Origin: CAYVLA01 sp964549615 [NCBI: uncultured Thermococci archaeon]
GTDB lineage: Archaea; CAYQAE01; CAYVLA01
Reading direction: 5' to 3'
Length of the DNA: 64,000 nt
Assembly: GCA_964549615.1 (NCBI GenBank)
Contig: CAZJVP010000018.1
Span: 13,802-77,801, forward strand
Numbering within the stretch: position 1 is the first letter of the stretch; each line of letters opens with the position of its first letter. A program made the translations under genes and the position numbers. Below the pieces are notes generated by a model, which made no database searches, was not told the DNA's origin, and saw nothing but the letters and a program-made list of their open reading frames with translations. This document shows, one piece after another, positions 36,849 through 46,036 of this stretch.

Positions 36849-37973
36849 CTACCTCTTCGACCTGCCAAACTCCTCCAACGTCCGCTGCAGCAGCTTTTCC
36901 AGACGGAGGACGTGGTTATCCCACGTGAGGTCCTTGACGCTCCGAACGGCATTAGCGGACATCTCCGCCCGCTTGGAGTCGTCAGATAGCTCCTTGATTC
37001 CCTGCGCTAGGGAATTCGCATCTCTGGTACGCAACACGCAGTTGTGGCCGTCAACCAGGATGGTGTCGTAGCCGAAATTGGGCGCCACGATGGGGAGCCC
37101 GCACGCAAGGGCCTCGTAGCAAATCATCGTCAGATCGCGCCTGTACTCGTTGCCTATGAAGAGGAAGATGTCGCTGCTCGCGAAAGCATCCTCCACGTTG
37201 CTTAGAAAGCCGCCCACATATGTGAGGTTTGGTGCGTCCAGGTCCTCGATGAACTTCCTTTGCGGGCCGTCGCCGGCCACAAGGAAGTGGACCTCGTTTC
37301 GGAGCCTCTTGACGATCTTGACGAGTATGTCGACTCCCTTCTGGTAGCTCAGCCTGCCTGCGAAAAAGACGACAGGTTTGTCGTCAGGCAGTCCAAAATC
37401 CACCGATGGCTTCCTTTCAGGCTTGAAGCGGTCATGATCGATTCCGAAGGGTATCCTGTGGTATTTCGTCAGGCCCAACCGTTCGAGCTCTGCGGCCACA
37501 GTCCTAGACTCAAGTAGCAGGCAATCGCACTTCATGTACATTCTCTTGGAGTAGAAATCCATGAGCGGCTTCCAGGGAGCAAAGAGCGACCGAAAAGCAG
37601 CCCCCATGCTCACCGATTCGAGGCAGTGAAGGAAGGCCACGATCGGCCTGCGGTTGTTCTTCGCCGCGAAAAGGGCGATCGAGCCGAGAGGAGCTATCGA
37701 CTGGAGGAAAACGATGTCGTAGTCTATGACCACCTTCTTGGCCTCGCCGTAGGCGGGGAAGGTGAAGTCGTAGCCATGAACTGCGATGTCGATGCTTTTC
37801 AACCTGTGGACATGGATGCCGTTGGGATCCCGGTCGGTCTGCCTCATGCCGAACATCGGGGCTAGCACGCCGACCTCATTTCCGCGAACCAGCCGCTTAG
37901 ACGTTTCATCGATATACCTAACCACGCCATCGGTCTTTGGAAAGTAGGAATCCGTGGCGTAGAGGATTTTCAT
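36849..37973 (-). CDS. Glycosyltransferase family 4
   Basis: A 374-residue GT-B glycosyltransferase. The N-terminal acceptor domain starts MKILYATDSYFPKTDGVVRY. The C-terminal donor domain has VVFFAGRLSYQKGVDILVK, FLVAGDGPQRKFIEDL and YEALACGLPIVAPNFG with the expected E-x7-type donor-binding glutamate region. Likely products are cell-surface or lipid-linked glycans; acceptor and sugar cannot be inferred. It is divergent from the TsaC/Sua5 gene, with 61 bp between them. Confidence 0.9.
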   Translation of the reverse strand: MKILYATDSYFPKTDGVVRYIDETSKRLVRGNEVGVLAPMFGMRQTDRDPNGIHVHRLKSIDIAVHGYDFTFPAYGEAKKVVIDYDIVFLQSIAPLGSIALFAAKNNRRPIVAFLHCLESVSMGAAFRSLFAPWKPLMDFYSKRMYMKCDCLLLESRTVAAELERLGLTKYHRIPFGIDHDRFKPERKPSVDFGLPDDKPVVFFAGRLSYQKGVDILVKIVKRLRNEVHFLVAGDGPQRKFIEDLDAPNLTYVGGFLSNVEDAFASSDIFLFIGNEYRRDLTMICYEALACGLPIVAPNFGYDTILVDGHNCVLRTRDANSLAQGIKELSDDSKRAEMSANAVRSVKDLTWDNHVLRLEKLLQRTLEEFGRSKR

Positions 37974-38034
37974 TTGGCGCCCCCGGGCCTCGATAACAAA
38001 AAAATCTTATTACCGGGCGACACAGCCAAAAACC

Positions 38035-38658
38035 GTGTACCTAAAGCTCGACCCCAACAACTGGGCTACCGTAGCGAGGCGAGCCAGATCCATCATGGTC
38101 AGGGGGGGCCTAGTCGTGTATCCGACGGATACCGTCTACGGGCTTGGGGCTGATGCTTCGAATGAGCGGGCCGTTGACGCCGTCTACCTCGCCAAGGGCC
38201 GGCCGCCGGAGAAGGCGATCTCGATTGCCGTTGCAAGCATAGAAAAGATCAGACAGCTTGCGGAACTTGATGCCGGGCTCGAAAAGGCTCTCTCGATGAT
38301 GATGCCCGGCGCCTACACCGTTCTACTCCGGGCCAAGGGCAAGATGGCACACCTCTCAAGCCGCGGGAGGATCGGGATCAGAATCCCGAAGCACGACTTC
38401 GCCCTCATGCTCTGCCGCGATTTCCCGATCACGTGCACGAGCGCTAACCTCTCGGGTCAGCCCAGCCCAAGGTCGGCCTCCGAGGTGAACGTTGCCGCGG
38501 ACCTCGTCATCGATGGCGGGCCCTGTCCGTTGGGCCTGGAGTCGACCGTGATCGATCTTTCATCCGATTGCCCGAGGGTTCTGAGGAAAGGGTCCGGCGA
38601 CCTGGGGGCCGTGAGGCGGGCCCTTCTTGATTCAGGCCTTCCCGATCTAGCGGAGTAG
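38035..38658 (+). CDS. Threonylcarbamoyl-AMP synthase (YrdC/Sua5 family)
   Basis: Makes threonylcarbamoyl-AMP for the universal t6A37 tRNA modification. The 207 residues are a single YrdC domain without the C-terminal Sua5 domain. Motifs: VVYPTDTVYGLGADA, KGRPPEKAI, CTSANLSGQP and LESTVIDLS. The GTG start at 38035 is about 27 nt from a TATA-like ATCTTATTA (38005-38013), so the mRNA is probably leaderless. Confidence 0.93.
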   Translation: MYLKLDPNNWATVARRARSIMVRGGLVVYPTDTVYGLGADASNERAVDAVYLAKGRPPEKAISIAVASIEKIRQLAELDAGLEKALSMMMPGAYTVLLRAKGKMAHLSSRGRIGIRIPKHDFALMLCRDFPITCTSANLSGQPSPRSASEVNVAADLVIDGGPCPLGLESTVIDLSSDCPRVLRKGSGDLGAVRRALLDSGLPDLAE

Positions 38659-38702
38659 CGGCTTTCCCAACTGCGTGTCGCCCCAAGACCCGTGTGGTGC
38701 GA

Positions 38703-39230
38703 TTAGCTACGGCGCCCGCCTTCCAGTCTGCGAAACGCCTGCGCAAGGCCCGCAACGAGCGAATCCGCGCCTTCACGGACCATGGGCGATAATGGCTCCC
38801 CGAATCCGCAGCTCTGGATCTGCACGCCCAGGAGGAAGGTGTCGACACGGGCCCCCTTCTGCCTTGAGACGATCCTGCAGAAGAGCGAGAGGGGCAGCCT
38901 GTGCGTGGAAACGGCGTGCCCCCAGATGTCATCCTCCTCAGCTTGGACCAATGTACCCGGATTCAGCCCCGCCTGAGCGGCATCGACGAGGATGACGTGG
39001 GACGGATCGTGGGAAACCACCTCGGACAGGTAGTTCTCCGGAACCTCCCCGCAGGGAATCACCGCTACGAAGCTGGGCATTTCCAGCGCGAGGAGACGCT
39101 GGGCGACGTAGAGTCCAACGCCATCATCGCCGCGAAGCTCGTTTCCCACCCCGCAGACCACGACCCTGGTCGCATCGGCCAGCCTTCTGGACACCGCCGC
39201 GACTAGGCCTGTCCTTTCCAGGACTCGCAC
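38703..39230 (-). CDS. [NiFe]-hydrogenase maturation protease
   Basis: Endopeptidase of the HycI/HyaD family, which removes the C-terminal tail of the hydrogenase large subunit after nickel insertion. The 175 residues carry VCGVGNELRGDDGVGLYVA, ILVDAAQAG and STHRLPLSLF, supplying the glutamate, aspartate and histidine that bind nickel. It implies that the genome encodes at least one [NiFe]-hydrogenase, though none lies in the window. It is a single leftward gene; GTG 39230 or a later start is possible. Confidence 0.9.
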   Translation of the reverse strand: MRVLERTGLVAAVSRRLADATRVVVCGVGNELRGDDGVGLYVAQRLLALEMPSFVAVIPCGEVPENYLSEVVSHDPSHVILVDAAQAGLNPGTLVQAEEDDIWGHAVSTHRLPLSLFCRIVSRQKGARVDTFLLGVQIQSCGFGEPLSPMVREGADSLVAGLAQAFRRLEGGRRS

Positions 39231-39344
39231 GAATCAAGTTCACCCAAGCTCGGAAAAATGTCTCCGGCTAGGAGTCTACCGGCTCTTTGAGTGTCTGGGG
39301 GTGGGCTCTGCGCTACCTGTCTCCCGTTGCCAGTTGGCACGAAT

Positions 39345-39352
39345 CCTATAAG
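39345..39352 (+). promoter_or_regulatory. TATA-like box of the DUF1464 gene
   Basis: CCTATAAG lies 30 nt upstream of the ATG at 39378, the spacing of a leaderless archaeal promoter. It rules against the longer in-frame start at 39291. Confidence 0.5.
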
Positions 39353-39377
39353 TACCTCAAGATACCTGACTGTCTCG

Positions 39378-40475
39378 ATGAAGGAGCAGGCACACAAGTG
39401 CCTGGGACTGGATCCTGGGAGTCTTTCGTGGAAGGCCGCCGTCCTCGACGACCATGGGCTCATCTGGACCGGCAAGGTTGCCACAGAAGACGTCTGTAGG
39501 GACCCGGACATCATGAAGTCCTTGGTATACGAGCATCGAGACGGCCTTCAAGCAATCGCTGCGCCATCAGGCTTCGGCTTGCCTCTGGTCCCCATCGACA
39601 GGATCGGGAAGCGAGAACTGAGTTTGATGACGCTGAAGAGAGACGGGCCAGGCATCGTGGGTGTGGCGAGGGCGATAGAGGTACTGAAGGCCGTACAGCG
39701 AGACATTGGGGCCAAGTGCTTCGTCCTGCCCTCCGTCAAGCACCTCACGACCGTTCCCGTGCGGCGCAAGATAAACCGCGTTGACCTGGGCACCACGGAC
39801 AAGCTTTGTGCCGCTGCACATGCGCTCCAGAAACTAGTTGAAAAACAGTCCGCCTCCTATGAGGATATCTCCTTCGTGTTGGGGGAGATAGGCAGCTCCT
39901 TTGTTGGGATGGTGTGCGTGAAGAGGGGCAAGGTGGTTGATGGAATCGGGGGAACGAATGCAAGCTTCGGGGTGGGTGCATCAGGCGCGTTGGACGCCGA
40001 GCTGGCTCACATCTGGCATTTCCCCGACAAGGCTAGCCTGTACAGCGGCGGGTTGGCTGATGCGGCTGGCATGCCTCTCGGGCAGATCGAGGAGAGCCTG
40101 TCAGGCACCCTTCCCCCGCGGGCCAGGCACGCTTTTGCAAGGTTTGTCGAGTCCGTGACTTGCGACGCCTCTGCAATGGCATCTAGGAACGGCGTCGAGA
40201 CCTTTGTGCTTTCGAGCGTGCTAGGCCCCAAGATGAACGAGGCCATCGAAGACTCCTTGAAGCGGGTCGGGCTTAAAGTGGTCAAAGGAATCAACGATGA
40301 GATGTCGGCCAGCATCGGCGCGGCATTCCTGGTCAACGGCCTGATCGGCGGAAGATACCGACGCCTTTCGGAAACGCTGGCGATCGCAAAGGCTAGGGGC
40401 TCGATCATGGATCACATCTTCTATAGGGGGACGCCGGCTCTCCCGCACGTTGGGGAGACTTGTGCTCTTGATTGA
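39378..40475 (+). CDS. DUF1464 family protein (ASKHA-fold, kinase-like)
   Basis: A 365-residue protein of the DUF1464 family, which has an actin/sugar-kinase/Hsp70 fold and is sometimes annotated as butyrate-kinase-like. Visible parts are the first phosphate loop CLGLDPGSLSWK, a second glycine-rich segment LGEIGSSFVGMVCVKRGKVVDGIGGTN, and an adenosine-type block near the end (FVLSSVLGPKMNEAIEDSL). The substrate is unknown. Its last 26 bp overlap the start of the next gene, so the two are co-translated. Confidence 0.8.
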   Translation: MKEQAHKCLGLDPGSLSWKAAVLDDHGLIWTGKVATEDVCRDPDIMKSLVYEHRDGLQAIAAPSGFGLPLVPIDRIGKRELSLMTLKRDGPGIVGVARAIEVLKAVQRDIGAKCFVLPSVKHLTTVPVRRKINRVDLGTTDKLCAAAHALQKLVEKQSASYEDISFVLGEIGSSFVGMVCVKRGKVVDGIGGTNASFGVGASGALDAELAHIWHFPDKASLYSGGLADAAGMPLGQIEESLSGTLPPRARHAFARFVESVTCDASAMASRNGVETFVLSSVLGPKMNEAIEDSLKRVGLKVVKGINDEMSASIGAAFLVNGLIGGRYRRLSETLAIAKARGSIMDHIFYRGTPALPHVGETCALD

Positions 40476-41604
40476 TCCGGACCGCGAGGAGCTTCGCATA
40501 GAGGAGGATATGCGATGGGCAGGTGAAACCGATTCCCGCGTTAGCTCAGATGCCAAGGCCGCACTACGCAAGCTCCAGGATGCAAGGAAGGAGCTTGAAT
40601 CGGAGCTACAGAAGCTAAAGGACCGCAGGGACTACTTGGTTGGGGTCGTTGAAGGCAAGATCAAACCGGGCGTCATCGACCTTCCTGCGGATGAGGCGCA
40701 GAACATAGGGACGAAGATCAAGCTGAGGCTCAAGGGCGTCAGGGGGCTTGCGATCGAGAAGGCAAGGGATGAGCTTGGCTCGCTTGAGGACAAGATCCGA
40801 TCGGCCCAAGCCAAGATGTCTGAGATCGATGACAGCACTGCCGGTCTCAGGGACCGCCAATCGGAGGCGAAGGCGCGGCTCGCCGAGCTGACCGAAACCC
40901 TCAAGGCCCAGAGGGCCATCATCAGGCAGGTCTCAATGATCAACCAAAATATCTCAGCCATGGTCTCAACGTTCGGGTGGTTCAACCCTTACCTGCTCGG
41001 CCGCAAGTGTTTGGACGAGATGCTCATCACCAGGGGGAATCTGCTCAGGGCCAAGCGCTCAATCCAGAAAAGATCCGAAGAGATCAGCGAACTTGACCAC
41101 AAGATCACGCTGATCAAGGCACGGCTGAAGTCCGTCCTCGGTGAGGCCTACGATGGCTGCTTGATCCCGATCGTCTTCAAGGGCGGCTCAAGCCCGGAGG
41201 GAAAGAAGTTCCTGGACAACGACCTCACCGGGGAGGACATCAAATCGCTTAACCTCTCAAGCAAACTCTCCCACCCGAAGACAATCTCCGGAAGGGCGGA
41301 CAGGCTAAGGTCGATCCTGTGGGATCGCCGTTTTCTCATATCCGAGTCGCTGACGGAGATAGGCCATCTGGGCGAGCTGAAAGCGTATGCCAGGCGGCTT
41401 CTGCAGTCGGCGAGGTGCAAAGCACGGATCGCGCAGAGGGTCCTGGATTCAAAGCAGGAGACCTTTGCCCAGGTTTTGGACGTCGCCGAGGGCTGCCTCG
41501 CTCTGCGCGGCCTGGCGGCCGCCTACGATGAACAGTCGCGTGAGGCGGCCCGCAGGAGGGAACGGGCGGTGGTCGCGGTGGACAGGTTCCGAAGCGATTT
41601 ATAA
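40450..41604 (+). CDS. Coiled-coil protein of unknown function
   Basis: A 384-residue protein, largely helical and charged. Residues about 30-170 form heptad-like coiled coil (RKELESELQKLKDRRDYL; DELGSLEDKIRSAQAKMSEID), with a second helical stretch near 200-235. No signal peptide, membrane segment or enzyme motif was seen. The start is TTG 40450 or GTG 40462, both inside the DUF1464 gene. It may act with the preceding DUF1464 protein and the following membrane protein, by position only. Confidence 0.65.
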   Translation: MGRLVLLIDPDREELRIEEDMRWAGETDSRVSSDAKAALRKLQDARKELESELQKLKDRRDYLVGVVEGKIKPGVIDLPADEAQNIGTKIKLRLKGVRGLAIEKARDELGSLEDKIRSAQAKMSEIDDSTAGLRDRQSEAKARLAELTETLKAQRAIIRQVSMINQNISAMVSTFGWFNPYLLGRKCLDEMLITRGNLLRAKRSIQKRSEEISELDHKITLIKARLKSVLGEAYDGCLIPIVFKGGSSPEGKKFLDNDLTGEDIKSLNLSSKLSHPKTISGRADRLRSILWDRRFLISESLTEIGHLGELKAYARRLLQSARCKARIAQRVLDSKQETFAQVLDVAEGCLALRGLAAAYDEQSREAARRRERAVVAVDRFRSDL

Positions 41605-41627
41605 AACATCTAGGGCGCTGTGGGTGA

Positions 41628-42374
41628 GTGCGGCCCGACGACAAGGCGTGGGCAATCGGCATAACGGTCGCGGTGGCGGCCTTCTTCGCGATGATCATAA
41701 TGGCTGGGAGGGTCTATCTCACGGACCTGGATCGCGCTTTCATGATTTCGAGTGAAACCGATGTCGTCGAGGCCAGACTCACCCTCTGGATGTTGAGGAA
41801 CGATTCAAGGAGCACCCCCATCCGGGTCAACCCGCCCGCCCAAGGGGATGCCACCCTCGGAGGGAAGAAAGTGTACATTCAGAGGGAGTTCATGGCGCTG
41901 AGCAGCCAGGCAACCTTGCAGATCAGGAGTGCGAGGCCGATCCTGGTCGACTCGGAGTCGCCCCCGTCAGGCACGCAGTTGGAAGTTGAGGTTCTCCACT
42001 TCAAGGCGCCTGGCCACCGGCCCGTTATCGTTGTGGAGCCGGATCCAAATCTGACAAGATCCACCGAGCTATACATGGACGAGATCAATCCCACAAGGGT
42101 CAGCTACGATACCTTCGACCTTCAGCTTCATTGGCGCAAAGGGTTTGCAGGGCGTGGGTACCACGCGAACTTCCGGAAGGCTTTCTTCACGTTCTCCGGC
42201 GAAGATGACCTTTGGAGAATTGAGGCGCACGACAGCATATCCGGCAGGACGGAATCCTTCAATGCAATGGCCCTGTTCAAGGTCAGGGCCAGGCTCATCC
42301 TGACCTGGGACGACGGGACGCGTGCGAGCACGGATTGGATGGAGACGCAGTTCTTTGCCGTCGACTTGGCCTGA
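41628..42374 (+). CDS. Membrane-anchored protein of unknown function
   Basis: A 248-residue protein with one N-terminal membrane helix (about residues 8-27: AIGITVAVAAFFAMIIMAGR). A beta-rich domain of about 220 residues follows, probably outside the cell (YIQREFMALSSQATLQIRS; FDLQLHWRKGFAG). I do not recognise the family. GTG 41628 follows the coiled-coil gene by 23 bp, so co-transcription with it is likely. It ends 33 bp from the convergent presenilin-like gene. Confidence 0.6.
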   Translation: MRPDDKAWAIGITVAVAAFFAMIIMAGRVYLTDLDRAFMISSETDVVEARLTLWMLRNDSRSTPIRVNPPAQGDATLGGKKVYIQREFMALSSQATLQIRSARPILVDSESPPSGTQLEVEVLHFKAPGHRPVIVVEPDPNLTRSTELYMDEINPTRVSYDTFDLQLHWRKGFAGRGYHANFRKAFFTFSGEDDLWRIEAHDSISGRTESFNAMALFKVRARLILTWDDGTRASTDWMETQFFAVDLA

Positions 42375-42407
42375 TCGTCGGTACGCCAGGCTCTTCCTCC
42401 TTCGAGT

Positions 42408-43202
42408 TCAGACGACCATCGCCAGATAGGTGGCCATTGACCCTGCGAAGACGAAGGGGATCGCTGGAACCATTCCCTTCTTGTCCGAGACGACGATGGC
42501 AAACCCAAGGCCGAACGCGCCTCCTAGGGCAACCCAAAGGGCACCCATGGCCGAATATGTCAGGGCGCAGGACGCAACGAACATGGAGGGCACGGCGAGA
42601 TCCGATATGCCGACGGCCGACTCCATCCCGGGCATCTCGATGAGAAATGTGGAGCGGCTCCCGCGCACGCTTTCCGCGACGAGGCTCATGTGCTTGCTGA
42701 AGCGGACCGCGATCACATCGTAGACCGAAAGGTAGCCCATCAGTGCTATGACGGGAACGATGCTCAGGTTCATGCCCATTATCGCGCCAACGGTTGCGGC
42801 GGTCAGGATCGACAAGCCCGTGGCCAGGAGCCAGTGTGCGTAAAGCCTCTTCAAGCCGGCGACCCCGGCAGCGACGGCCAGCCAGGCAAACGTGCCCTGT
42901 GGGTAAACGGACTGCAGCAACAGGAAGAGGCTGACGAAGACTATGGCGCTCTCCAGGTTCCTGAAGAGCGTCTTGGCCAAGCCCAGCTTCATTGCGACGG
43001 CGATGAATCCGACGCAGGCCATGAGGAAGACGTAGATGTAGAGGGAGGATGCGATGGTATCACCCCCCTCCAGGTAGCGAATCCTCGGCTCCCTGCCCCC
43101 CGGTGAATCCGGGCTCGGGACCGTGACCAGGTCGACGATGGCGAGGGTTACGGCCTGCGTCGCGCAGAAGACTGCGAGCAGTCCCAGGATCGTCTTTTTC
43201 AC
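42408..43202 (-). CDS. Presenilin / signal-peptide-peptidase-like aspartyl intramembrane protease
   Basis: A 264-residue multi-pass membrane protein of the archaeal presenilin-homologue group. The two catalytic aspartates are D162 in YLSVYDVIAV and D201 in AVGISDLAVPSMF (family GxGD, here G-I-S-D). The substrate-loop motif PAL appears as VPAIPF near 246-250. About nine membrane helices can be counted. It would cut membrane helices of substrates such as signal peptides. GTG 43202 is preceded by AGAGAGG-like sequence. It is divergent from a site-2 protease gene. Confidence 0.85.
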   Translation of the reverse strand: MKKTILGLLAVFCATQAVTLAIVDLVTVPSPDSPGGREPRIRYLEGGDTIASSLYIYVFLMACVGFIAVAMKLGLAKTLFRNLESAIVFVSLFLLLQSVYPQGTFAWLAVAAGVAGLKRLYAHWLLATGLSILTAATVGAIMGMNLSIVPVIALMGYLSVYDVIAVRFSKHMSLVAESVRGSRSTFLIEMPGMESAVGISDLAVPSMFVASCALTYSAMGALWVALGGAFGLGFAIVVSDKKGMVPAIPFVFAGSMATYLAMVV

Positions 43203-43306
43203 GTGCCTCTCTTCCCCCAGGCGCAGATAATTGCTTCCGGCCGGATGGTCCCCAGCGCACTGCGCCTCAGCACCTGCCGGCTGGCGCTTGCTCGGCGTTC
43301 AGAAGA

Positions 43307-43318
43307 AATATATAAGGT
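43307..43318 (+). promoter_or_regulatory. TATA-like box of the site-2 protease gene
   Basis: AAATATATAAGG, centred about 27 nt upstream of the ATG at 43339, indicates a strong promoter and a leaderless message. Confidence 0.55.
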
Positions 43319-43338
43319 GAACTAGGGCGGGCAGCCCG

Positions 43339-44907
43339 ATGGAAGCTGCCACGCCGAAAGCCCGCCTCAAGTGCGTTCAATGCGGGTATGAGGCGGAGGT
43401 GACGGCGCGCAAGGACCTGAGCGTAGGCAAGATGATCCCCGGGCTTTGCCCCGATTGCCAGGGGAACATGATAGTGACGAAGGATCTGACCGCGATCCAG
43501 CACGTGATCCCGACGGACAAGGTGCTGGAGATCGTCAGGGGGCATTTCCCGGTTCATCGCATCGAGGAAGGTTACAACTACCTCCGCCTCGAGGTGGGGG
43601 AGCCCTACAGCAAGGCATCTTTTTCTCAGACCCTTGGGCAGCTCGAATCGACCGGATCGCTCGCCATCGTGAGGAAGTTCGGCGAAAGGAACATCATGAC
43701 GGTTTTCCCGAGGGTGCCGGAAGCCAACGTCCGGGTGCGTAACAACCTCATCCTGCTGGGGTTGACCATCCTTTCGACCTTCTCTGCCGGGCTTTTCCTC
43801 ACGGGCTTCCTTTCCGGGGCCGCCATGTTCGAGGTCGCGAAATGGGATGCCATCCTGTACTCGATCGGCATCATGTCCATTCTCGGCCTCCACGAGATGG
43901 GGCACAAGCTAGGGTCGATGAAGTACAAGGTGGAGGCAACCTATCCGTACTTCATCCCCGTTCCATGGCCCTTCATCCTCGGCACGATGGGAGCGATCAT
44001 CAAGATGAAGGGGTCGCTGCCGGACCGCAATGCGATGCTTAGGATAGGCGCGGCAGGCCCGATCTGCGGCTTCGTGGTTGCAATTCCTGTGACCATGGTC
44101 GGCCTTGCCCTGTCAACGCCCGAGGTGCCCGCAGTCCGGGGCGGACCGAGTATACTGATCGGTGCCTCCCCCCTCTTCAGGCTTCTGCGCAATATCGTTG
44201 TTCCGAATAGCTACGGGCTTTCCCTGCACCCGCTCGCAGTTGCCGGATGGGCGGGAATGCTGGTCACGATGTTGAACCTCTTGCCGGCAGGAATGCTCGA
44301 CGGCGGGCATGTGACGAGAGCGGTTTTCGGAATGAGGATTCACCGCCTTCTCGGATACCTGACGGGCTTCTTGCTTCTGGGGTTATTCCTGATTCAGCAG
44401 CTGAGCGGCGTTTCGTTCGCGGGCTGGTTACTGTGGGGGATCTTGGCCCTCTTCTTCTCGAGGGTTGGGCACCCCGGTTCACTCGACGAGTCCTCGGCAT
44501 TGAGCAAGACGAGCTTGGCGATCGGCGCGGCGGTCGTGGCGATCTTCGTTCTCGCCGCGGTGCCTCTTCCGATAAGGCTGGTTGACCAGCCCAAGGTCTA
44601 CGTATCGGCGTTCACCGCATCGCCGATCTCGGTATCGCAGGGCAGTTACATGGTGCATGCTAGGCTGAACAACCTCGCCAGCCTGAACCGGGTTCAGGGG
44701 ATCGACGCCCGGATCATACTGCCCGAGGGGGCGTCCCTCATCTCCGGGTCCAACCCGGTTGTGAGCTTGCCTGAGATTTCAGACAGAGCGGACGTGTACT
44801 GGAACATAACCCTGACGAGCTCCAGGCTGGTGAACGGAGTTTACTGCCTGGTGACTTCCGAGAATGGTGGCTCCGATGAGGCGCGCCTGAGGCTCGCATC
44901 CCACTAG
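43339..44907 (+). CDS. Site-2-type M50 metalloprotease with N-terminal zinc ribbon
   Basis: A 522-residue intramembrane zinc protease. Residues 12-40 form a zinc ribbon (C12, C15, C37, C40). A soluble segment to about 130 follows, then membrane helices with H185-E-M-G-H189 and the second motif [11 protein letters not shown] (N313...D321), which together bind the catalytic zinc. The last 95 residues after the final helix look like an exported beta-sandwich domain. Such enzymes cut membrane-bound regulators or peptides. Substrates are unknown; a presenilin-like protease lies divergently 136 bp away. Confidence 0.92.
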   Translation: MEAATPKARLKCVQCGYEAEVTARKDLSVGKMIPGLCPDCQGNMIVTKDLTAIQHVIPTDKVLEIVRGHFPVHRIEEGYNYLRLEVGEPYSKASFSQTLGQLESTGSLAIVRKFGERNIMTVFPRVPEANVRVRNNLILLGLTILSTFSAGLFLTGFLSGAAMFEVAKWDAILYSIGIMSILGLHEMGHKLGSMKYKVEATYPYFIPVPWPFILGTMGAIIKMKGSLPDRNAMLRIGAAGPICGFVVAIPVTMVGLALSTPEVPAVRGGPSILIGASPLFRLLRNIVVPNSYGLSLHPLAVAGWAGMLVTMLNLLPAGMLDGGHVTRAVFGMRIHRLLGYLTGFLLLGLFLIQQLSGVSFAGWLLWGILALFFSRVGHPGSLDESSALSKTSLAIGAAVVAIFVLAAVPLPIRLVDQPKVYVSAFTASPISVSQGSYMVHARLNNLASLNRVQGIDARIILPEGASLISGSNPVVSLPEISDRADVYWNITLTSSRLVNGVYCLVTSENGGSDEARLRLASH

Positions 44908-45893
44908 TCTATGTCGAGGTTCAGGTACTCAGCGATCTCCTTGTACCTGTTTCGCACCGTGACCTCCGTGACCCCGGTGATGTCGGATATCTCCTTCTGT
45001 GTGCGCTTGACATCCTCGAGCACGCAGGCGATGTATATGGCGGCCGCCGCGATTCCCGTCGGACCCTTTCCGGACCCAAGGCCCTCGTTGATGACCTGTC
45101 TTAGGATCTCGATCGCTCTCGTCTCGACGGTTCCCGGCAGGCCGAGCTCGCTCGTGAAGCGCGGTACGTAGTCTATCGCGTTGATGGGAGGCAGATGTAT
45201 CGTCAGCCCCCTGGCGATGACGCGATAGCTCTTTCCGATCTCCTTCTTGTTGTGTTTGGTAACCTCTGCTAGTTCCTCCAGGGTCCTGGGTATCCCGAAC
45301 TGTCGGCAGGATATGTAGATCGCTGAGGCGGTCGAAGACTCTATCGACCTCCCCCTTATCAGATCCTTCTCTACCGTCTTCCTGTAGATCATCGCCGCGG
45401 CCTCGCGGACATTCTTCGGAAGCTGCAACTGGGCCGCAACGCGATCGAGCTCCGAAAGGGCGTATGAGAGGTTCCTCTCAACCGAATTGGAGACCCTCGC
45501 CCGCTTGTTCCATTTCCTGAGTCGGTACATCTGGGCCTTGGTCTCTGGCGACAGGCTCCTGCCGAAGATATCCCGGTCGCTGTCGTCAATCATCGTGGAC
45601 AGGCCCTTGTCATGTATGGTGTAGGTCATTGGAGCCCCGGTCCTCTCTCGGGACATCGTCTGGTCGGTATCGAAGGCTCTCCATTCTGGGCCGGAGTCGA
45701 TTATCTTGTCCTCGATCACGAGGCCGCAGTCGCAACAAATGATCTCGGCGCGCTTGTAGTCCCTGACTTGGCGAAACGACCCGCACTCAGGGCACTGTAT
45801 CTTTCGAGGTTCGGTGACGGACGGTTCTTCGTCGATATCCCCCTTGACCAAGGGATTGTAGGTCGAATTCTCATCTGAGGTAAAGGAGGGCAT
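44904..45893 (-). CDS. tfb: Transcription initiation factor B (TFB), copy 1
   Basis: Archaeal TFIIB homologue that bridges TBP-DNA and RNA polymerase. The 329 residues have an N-terminal zinc ribbon (CPECGS...CCDCGLV), the B-finger/linker region (GPEWRAFD...[15 protein letters not shown]) and two cyclin repeats ending in a helix-turn-helix ([13 protein letters not shown]). A strong ribosome site, GGAGGTTGATC, precedes the ATG, and a TATA-like box at 45969-45978 lies about 80 nt upstream. Copy 2 follows immediately upstream. Confidence 0.97.
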   Translation of the reverse strand: MPSFTSDENSTYNPLVKGDIDEEPSVTEPRKIQCPECGSFRQVRDYKRAEIICCDCGLVIEDKIIDSGPEWRAFDTDQTMSRERTGAPMTYTIHDKGLSTMIDDSDRDIFGRSLSPETKAQMYRLRKWNKRARVSNSVERNLSYALSELDRVAAQLQLPKNVREAAAMIYRKTVEKDLIRGRSIESSTASAIYISCRQFGIPRTLEELAEVTKHNKKEIGKSYRVIARGLTIHLPPINAIDYVPRFTSELGLPGTVETRAIEILRQVINEGLGSGKGPTGIAAAAIYIACVLEDVKRTQKEISDITGVTEVTVRNRYKEIAEYLNLDID

Positions 45894-46036
45894 TAAAGAA
45901 GATCAACCTCCTTGACTCGCTGAGGAAGGGGGGCCAAATCGGCTATGACCAGTATCAGGTGCATCGTAGTATAAAAACCTATGCATTCTATATGCAGCGA
46001 AAACGAAATTATATTCAGTTATATAGCAATCTTCGG
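45894..46036. promoter_or_regulatory. AT-rich control region between the two TFB genes
   Basis: This 143-bp gap is much more AT-rich than its surroundings at 45965-46030. It contains a minus-strand TATA-like box (45969-45978) and a small inverted repeat TGCAT-TCTAT-ATGCA at 45982-45996, just upstream of that box on the minus strand. A second AT-rich stretch (TTATATTCAGTTATATA) lies at 46009-46025. The layout suggests that copy 1 has its own regulated promoter. Confidence 0.4.
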
